From the NCBI GenBank assembly GCA_018296165.2, contig JACKQL020000177.1, positions 1-64,000 on the forward strand: a stretch of DNA of 64,000 bases. Direction: 5' to 3'. The notes beneath the pieces are model-generated. The model did no database searches. It saw only the letters and a list, made by a program, of their open reading frames with translations, and had not been told where the DNA came from. The translations under genes and the position numbers were made by a program. Position 1 is the stretch's first letter. Each line of letters opens with the position of its first letter. Of the stretch, positions 58,100 through 64,000 are shown one piece after another. Origin of the DNA: Termitomyces sp. T153 (Eukaryota; Basidiomycota; Agaricomycetes; Agaricales; Lyophyllaceae).

Positions 58100-59300
58100 T
58101 GTCATTGGACCTCAGATCCCAACCAGGTATTCTATGCTCCCTCCATTAGCCAAGGAATACCCCTGGGCTGGTGCTGCTCTCCAATGCTCCCCACTGATGG
58201 TAATTACTCCTGCAGGTACCCTGGAGGATTCCCTGGAGTACCCCCAGCACTCCCCAATCCCACCTATCTCCCACCAACCCACTACCACACTCACAATGCA
58301 CTGGCTTGGGAAAGCAATCTCAATATTCAGAATCTGGAATCCTTCCTTGGTTGAAACCCCCAGAAATGGAGAATTTTTCTAATGCAATGCCTTACAATGT
58401 TTCAAGCTAAGGCTATTACTTTCCAGCTTGAGAGCTCATGAGTAGCCTTTAGCATGTTGTATTTACAGGGCATTGCCTTTGACCACTACATGGCACTGCT
58501 CCAGTTTGACCCAAACAACCCTGTACTCTCCATCTGGCTCACTTTCACCCAGGAATCCTCCAGCAAGTTCAGAATATTTGACACTGTAGCAGAAGCAGAG
58601 GAAAACTTGTTCAACCTCTGCATGTGCAACAACAAACATTTCACAACCTTCATTGTATGATTTGAATGGGAGGCCTATGAGACAGGATGGAACTACAATG
58701 CCCTCCAATTTGCCCTCTGCCATGCCTTACCTCAACATATCAAGGATGTCCTCCACCTTGCACCCAAGCAAACTATGTACAATGGGTACAGGGCACTTGT
58801 CACACAGATTGACCAATGATACCAGGAAGATCAGAGCAAGAACACAGCACTGCAGACCATGTGGAACACCTCTGGCAACACCAACTGGCAGACTGGAGCA
58901 ACCAATGGTAATTGACCCTTGATCCCCACCAACCTTGCCAACCCTGTGCCCTGTTTCCCTCAAGGCTGAGGACCTCCCAGTACCAACTGACCCCTGGGAC
59001 CACACCCTCCTGCCCAACTCAATGCTGCCAATCTCCACAAGACCCTGGAGCCCCTAGATGCCAACTCCAACAATCTTGACAATGCCACAGACTCTGCCAA
59101 TGATCAAGAAGCCCTATATGCAAACAAGATTCAGAACAGGCCTTGGATTGATGTACCAGAGAAGACTCAGGAGAAATAATGGAAGGAGAGTGCATGCATC
59201 TTATGTGGTGAGCAGGGACATTCTATTGGTAGTTGCCCTAAATGCCAGGTGATGGGACACACTGTATGGACTAATAACAAAGAAGACTGCAACTACTAGT
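58100..59300 (+). pseudogene. gypsy-6 gag
   Basis: Reads LQGIAFDHYMALLQFDPNNP, WLTFTQESSSKFRIFDTVAE, AEENLFNLCMCNNKHFTTFI, then YNALQFALCHALPQHIKDVL. A zinc knuckle CILCGEQGHSIGSC (CX2CX4HX4C) lies near 59,195-59,240. Stops at 58,658, 58,816 and 59,177 break the frame. Confidence 0.8.
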
Positions 59301-59397
59301 TTACAGAAAACAAGTCGGTGGTTCAGGTCTCAAAGATGCATTAGACTGCAGACCAGACCCCAACATCTTTTCCACCCCAGCCACACTCCTTTGTGCA

Positions 59398-60414
59398 ATG
59401 GTAATTGCTCCAGACACCCTCCCAGCACATCTCCCTTCCAATTCCTCCCACACCCTCCTCCACACCACCCTCCCCTTCTCCACCAACTCTGTCCCCACAC
59501 TGGTTGACAGTGGTGCCACCAATAACTTCATTGACAAATCCTTGGTAGTGCTTGCTCCCCACCACCTCCAATGCCTCCCCACTCTGATCCTCCTCAAGCT
59601 CTTTAACAGCAACCCTACCTTCACTGGAGATATCACACACTGCATGGAGATGACCATGATCTTTGCCAATGGACAATGCCAAGACCTCTGATTACTCATC
59701 ACCAAACTACACCTCTCTGCCCCCATCATCCTAGGCTTTTCATGGATCCACTTCACCAATCCCCACATCAACTGGCCCAGTCTCACTCTCTGCCTGGACT
59801 GGGACAACCTGACCAACTCCATACCAGTTCCCTTTGATGTCTCACCCCCTTCCAAACACCCCAAAGGTACAACCAACACCCCCCAAACACCTCCACAGCT
59901 CCACTCAAAGTCTGGGCAGTTGTTCATCATCAACATCTAACTTGACAGTTCTCCAACTGTCCTTCTCACCTTTGTTGACAGTGGTGCCTCCAGCACCTTT
60001 GTTAGCAACCAGCTTAACCTCCAACACAATGACCTCTATAAGCCACTTGAGCTCCAACTCTTTGATGGAAGCCCCACCTCAACAGGAATCACTCAATACC
60101 ACAACAATGCCCTCACTCTCAACAACACTTTAAGGTTTCAGGTCCAGCTTGTTGTCACCAAGCTCCCCCCATTGACTCTAATTGTGCTTGGACTCCTGTG
60201 GCTGCAGGATGTCAACCTCAACATTGACTGGAAGAACCTCACCATGCAATTCCCTGGCCCTGAAGCAAGTTTAGCAGCTGCCATCCCCCTCTACATCTGG
60301 TCCACCTCAGACTCCAACACCCCAAACCTTGATGCCAGCACCTTCAGGGCAACTCAAAGCCCCTCAACTCTCAACAACAACCAAGGAAGTGAAGAAAATG
60401 ACCCTCCACCCTGA
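59398..60414 (+). pseudogene. gypsy-6 region with two retropepsin-like domains
   Basis: Domain 1 has VPTLVDSGATNNFIDKSLVV (about 59,490-59,550) and, past a stop, APIILGFSWIHFTNPHINW (about 59,720-59,780). Domain 2 has LLTFVDSGASSTFVSNQLNL (about 59,965-60,025) and LTLIVLGLLWLQDVNLNIDW (about 60,175-60,235). Each therefore has its own DSGA/S active site and ILG-type C-terminal motif. Retropepsins normally occur once per polyprotein and work as dimers. The region is interrupted by stops at 59,689 and 59,938. Confidence 0.75.
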
Positions 60415-60539
60415 TCCCCCTTGAATAAAACCCAACAGCTCCCCCTTCACATATGACAGAATTGATGCAAAGGCCCATGGTACCCCAACCAATGACACCA
60501 AACCCCTCCAGACAAACCCATCTCAATCCGAGACCCAAC

Positions 60540-61830
60540 TGCTGCCATCCCATCACCCACTCCCATTGACCCCGAAGCCCTTGACATCAAAATTATTGGT
60601 ACTATCCCCTTTGCACACATTCTACAAGATGGTACCTCTGCCTTCCAACTACAGATCATGCCAGCCCTATCAGAAGAATACCTCCATGCCAAGACTACCC
60701 TGCTAGAACAGAAAACAGAGGAACAAATCCTACATGAAGTAGTTTCCCCAGGATATCATGAATTTGCTGATATATTCTCTGAAGGAAGTGTAAAAGAACT
60801 TCTCCTGCACCACTCCTACAACTACAAGATCAACCTTGAAGAAGGCACCTCACCCCTGTTTGGCAAAGTCTACAACATGTCCAAGATTGAACTCCAGGCC
60901 CTGAAGGATTCCCTTGACAACATGCTTGGCAAAGGTTTTATATGCCCATTGATCTCTGCCACCAGTGCTCTGGTTCTGTTTGCAAAGAAGAAGAAGAATG
61001 GGTCTCTCCAACTCTGTGTTGATTACTGGGGACTCAACAAAGTCACCAAAAAGAACCAGTATCCCTTTCCCCTGATTGGAGACCTTGTTGACTGCCTCCA
61101 GAGTGCCAAGATTCACACAAAAATGGACCTCTGCTCAGGCTACAACAATGTCTGAATTGCTCTGGGGCATGGATGGAAGACTGCTTTGCACACCTGCTAT
61201 GGCCTCTTTGAGTATCTAGTGATGCCCTTTGGAATGACTAACTCCCCTGCCACTTTCTAGTATTTCATGAACAACATCTTCCACAACATGAACAACATCT
61301 TCATTATTGTGTACATGGACAACATTCTGATATACTCAAATTCACTGGAGGAATATCTGGAGCACATCTGCAACATCCTAGAGCAACTCTGGAAATACCA
61401 CCTTCATGCCAAACCTAAGAAATGCTCCTTCCAGACAATGGAGGTCAAATACCTTGGAGTTATCATCACTCCCAATGGTGTACATATGGACCCTACCAAG
61501 GTCAAAGCTATCCTCAACTGGACCCTGCCACAGAACATCAAGGAGACACAGTCATTTCTGGGGTTTGCTAACTTTTATCACCAATTTATTGACAACTACT
61601 CCAGAATCACCAAACCCCTCAACCAACTCACACAGAAGGACACCCCTTGGGACTGGGACAGCAAGTGCTAAAGTGTGTTCCTCCTCCTCAAAAAGGCTTT
61701 CACCTCCACTCTAATCCTCTGCCATTTCAACCCCTTCCTACTGATCATTCTCAAATGCAACGCCTCCAACTACGTCATTGTCATGATCCACTCCCTGGAC
61801 CCCCAAACTTTGTTACCAACCTGCTTGCTT
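60540..61830 (+). pseudogene. gypsy-6 reverse transcriptase, truncated in RNase H
   Basis: The RT starts SPGYHEFADIFSEGSVKELL and reads [47 protein letters not shown] and the active site VYMDNILIY (second Asp is Asn). KKCSFQTMEVKYLGVIITPN, FLGFANFYHQFIDNYSRITK and the RNase H start LLIILKCNASNYVIVMIHSL follow. The element then breaks and LTR sequence begins near 61,835, so integrase is absent. Confidence 0.82.
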
Positions 61831-61834
61831 CCCT

Positions 61835-62426
61835 GGAGTTTCCCCTGATGCCCTGTTGAACTCCCCCAACCATTGTACACCCTCAGCGCCCACTCCAGGT
61901 AACTCTGACACTTCTCCAGCAAACCCCAACAGCCCCCTAGCTAACTCTGACACCTTCTCTACAGCTGTCAACACTTCCCTTGACTCTGCTGAGCCCCTGG
62001 GACCCTCCCCTGTCATTCCTGACTCTGCCACACATCACCAACTCCACTCCATGCTTAACACTCTTTAAATCAACTCTGAACCTTGCTATTTGCTCAGTTC
62101 CAAAAGCTATCAACCTCCATTGATTCTCCATCAAACTCTGGCCCTGCTCCTATCACTTGCATAGCCTCCATTTGCCCCACACCTCTAATACTTGCATCTG
62201 GACCAGTACCTGCCACCTCCATCAAGTCTGACCCTTTCCCTGCAACTCATCCTAGACTCCTCCAGACCACCCTAGACTTGTTTGGATCACTCCCCATTGC
62301 TTGCCCTCACAAGTCCCCCACACTTAGACTCTCTCTGAGTGCCCAGTTATCAGTGCAGGGAATCACATCCACCTAGTAAGGATTTGCCTAGTGTAGCTGA
62401 GCTCCCATGGTCAGCAGAACCTGACA
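61835..62426 (+). repeat. 5'-truncated LTR, TGTCACRACCC family
   Basis: Shares GCTAACTCTGACAC..., the AGTAAGGATTTGCC(C/T)AGTGT block and the GCAGAACCTGACA end with 56,891-57,945. Its first part is missing where it joins the broken pol. Confidence 0.65.
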
Positions 62427-63217
62427 TAATATCAAGACTCTCTCTTACTCTGCTTGTGATGTCTGCAATTAACTCCACACACACTTCCATCAGAACTCTT
62501 GATGTCTATGGTTGGCCTGTGTCTGAGACCCACTATGATTTGTTTTGCCTTGCCCAATTTGCCAAGGCACATTGAATCATGGACCTGACACCAAATGTCC
62601 CCTCCACTCTGGTCACTCTCCCACACAACAGCTCTCTCCATGGGCACCCTCCCTGCTCAACCCCAATCCTATTATCCCTGCACCACCCTCATCTGCAACT
62701 CCCACACCTCCTCTGCCAGCCCTGCCTCCTACTAAAGGTTGATCATGACACCCCCAACCCAGTCCCTAACCAACTCCAGTGATAAATCAATCTATTGCTC
62801 AATGACTCCTCCAGCACCCCATCCACACCACCTCTCCAACCATAACAAAGCCCCATCAGAGACAATCACTCACTGCATCAGAATAAGTCACTACCCCTGC
62901 CAACAAACAACAAGACCTTCAACCACACATCCCTCATCCCCCCACCTCTGGACCCACTGGCCCCACCCCACAGCTCCATCAAAAGATCTGCATGTCACTA
63001 ATATCTGACCCAACAACCCTCTGATGGTGCCCCCTCCCCCACTCACATGAAAGGAGCAAATATCCAATGCTTCACCAATGAACCCTCCAACTTCCATACA
63101 CTCCCACCTAACTCTAAAGATGTCAACCTTCCAAAGCAAGCCCCACCATCATTGGAATCAAACCCTGAATCAAGCATTCCCCCAAGAATTAAATCCAGAT
63201 TCTAAGGCCAGTGCTGT
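62427..63217 (+). pseudogene. Second internal-region copy after the LTR, coding not recognisable
   Basis: Begins TAATATCAAGACTCTC with a leader (TGATGTCTGC.., TTGATGTCTATGGTTG) matching 57,946-58,045, so another copy of the same element starts here. The proline/serine-rich sequence to 63,217 has no readable domain. Confidence 0.5.
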
Positions 63218-64000
63218 TGTCAGGGTCCGCTGACCTCGGGGGCGCAGCTGCACTGGGCGAGTCCTTACTAGGCGGGCGTGATTCCCCTGCATTGGTGACC
63301 GGATACTCAAAGACATTCTGGGTCCTGGGGGTTTGCACGGGTAATTGGGGAGATGTGATCCAGACAGGTCCGGGAAGGTCCGGAGAAGTCGGATTGTGGG
63401 GAAATGAGACGGTCTTGGCGGGGTTCAGGCAGAAGGCCGTACAGGAGATTTGCGGAAGCAAGGGAGTAGGTGGCTGTGTGATCAATGGGGGCGGAGCCGG
63501 GGTTTGATGGGAGATCATTTGGAGTTGATGGAGTCCGGGACCGAGCGAAGAGTGAGGTTCGGACCTGGTAAGGAGTGTCGGGGTTCGTAATTATAATCGC
63601 GGAATTCGTGAGGTCGTTAGGGTTGATGAGGAATTGGGCACAAGGGTCAGACGACGTCACCGAGACGGCGTCAGACGAGACAATATGGAACAAGAGTAGA
63701 TTCGAGTGGAGGTACGAAACGATAACGAGAGCGATAACGAAAAGGGGACGAGACAAGACCGGGAGACTGAGATAAGACCGGGAGACTGAGATAAGACCGG
63801 GAGACTGAGATAAGACCGGGAAACTGAGAGTAAGGAGAAAGAGATACGAAAACGAACACGAAACACAAAGAGGAAACAATCAGACCATAGGTAACGTTAA
63901 GCAATATCAAGACTGGAGTACGAAGAGCTACTCGATGACTTATATACTGACTACCGGAGGACTTCGGGGTACATCGGCTGTGGCGGCGGGGCTTGGCGGG
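63218..64000 (-). repeat. Young CpG-rich LTR, reverse, cut by the window end
   Basis: The reverse complement of the 16,308-17,459 LTR begins TGTCAGGGTCCGCTGACC and continues to the last base. It is CpG-rich. Four 19-bp units (about 63,755-63,830) stand where the other copy has three. Its partner end lies outside the window, so solo or full-length status is unknown. Confidence 0.82.

Noticed and set aside
63307..63879. 190-residue minus-strand frame and similar frames at 16,631-17,464
   Set aside because: They lie inside LTRs with TATA box and tandem repeats; the frames differ between copies and have no domain.
1..64000. tRNA, rRNA, CRISPR or prophage features
   Set aside because: No cloverleaf, rRNA block, spaced repeat array or phage gene was seen; splice sites and transposons are eukaryotic.

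Overview
The window looks like a TE-rich basidiomycete (Agaricomycete-like) nuclear chromosome segment. The genes have many short spliceosomal introns of about 45-60 nt, some with micro-exons of 14-18 nt. The enzyme families (two P450s, a UbiA-family membrane protein, a GMC oxidoreductase, an aldo/keto reductase and a SAM methyltransferase) are typical of fungal specialised metabolism. The rest is chromodomain Ty3/gypsy, Ty1/copia, Helitron, Tc1/mariner and probable Plavaka-type DNA transposon debris. I see no tRNA, rRNA, CRISPR or bacterial features. No species can be named from the sequence alone.

Layout. 1-22.4 kb is a nest of decayed transposons: a Helitron helicase fragment (1-1.96 kb), a complete but dead gypsy element with LTRs and GATAA target-site duplications (3,876-9,992), Plavaka-like and internally deleted Helitron remnants on the minus strand (10.3-13.9 kb), a Tc1/mariner fragment (14.1-14.7 kb), and a gypsy composite with several nested solo LTRs (15.2-22.4 kb). 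22.9-31.7 kb is gene island 1: P450-A (-), a HTH-like remnant, a UbiA-family gene (+) and P450-B (-). 32.0-34.1 kb holds nested solo LTRs and a copia fragment. 35.1-38.0 kb is a GMC oxidoreductase (-). 38.6-41.2 kb is a Helitron 5' half. 42,001-46,755 is a copia element with CACTC duplications. 47.0-50.4 kb is gene island 3: aldo/keto reductase (-) and methyltransferase (-). 50.7-64 kb is a second nest of gypsy elements and LTRs.

Reading together. All six metabolic genes look coding-competent and no other host gene was recognised. This suggests one terpenoid or meroterpenoid biosynthetic cluster that has been split by transposon insertions: a UbiA-type cyclase or prenyltransferase makes the scaffold, P450s, a GMC oxidase and an AKR adjust oxidation state, and the methyltransferase decorates it. 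The product is unknown.

The most striking signal is base composition. Transposon DNA is almost empty of CpG, while gene islands keep CpG. The boundary runs through single elements. In the copia element the island-facing 3' LTR keeps 13 CpGs; the 5' LTR has none, and 11 of the 13 sites read TpG or CpA. A few LTRs nested in old debris (16,308-17,459; 63,218 to the window end) are still CpG-rich and so look young.
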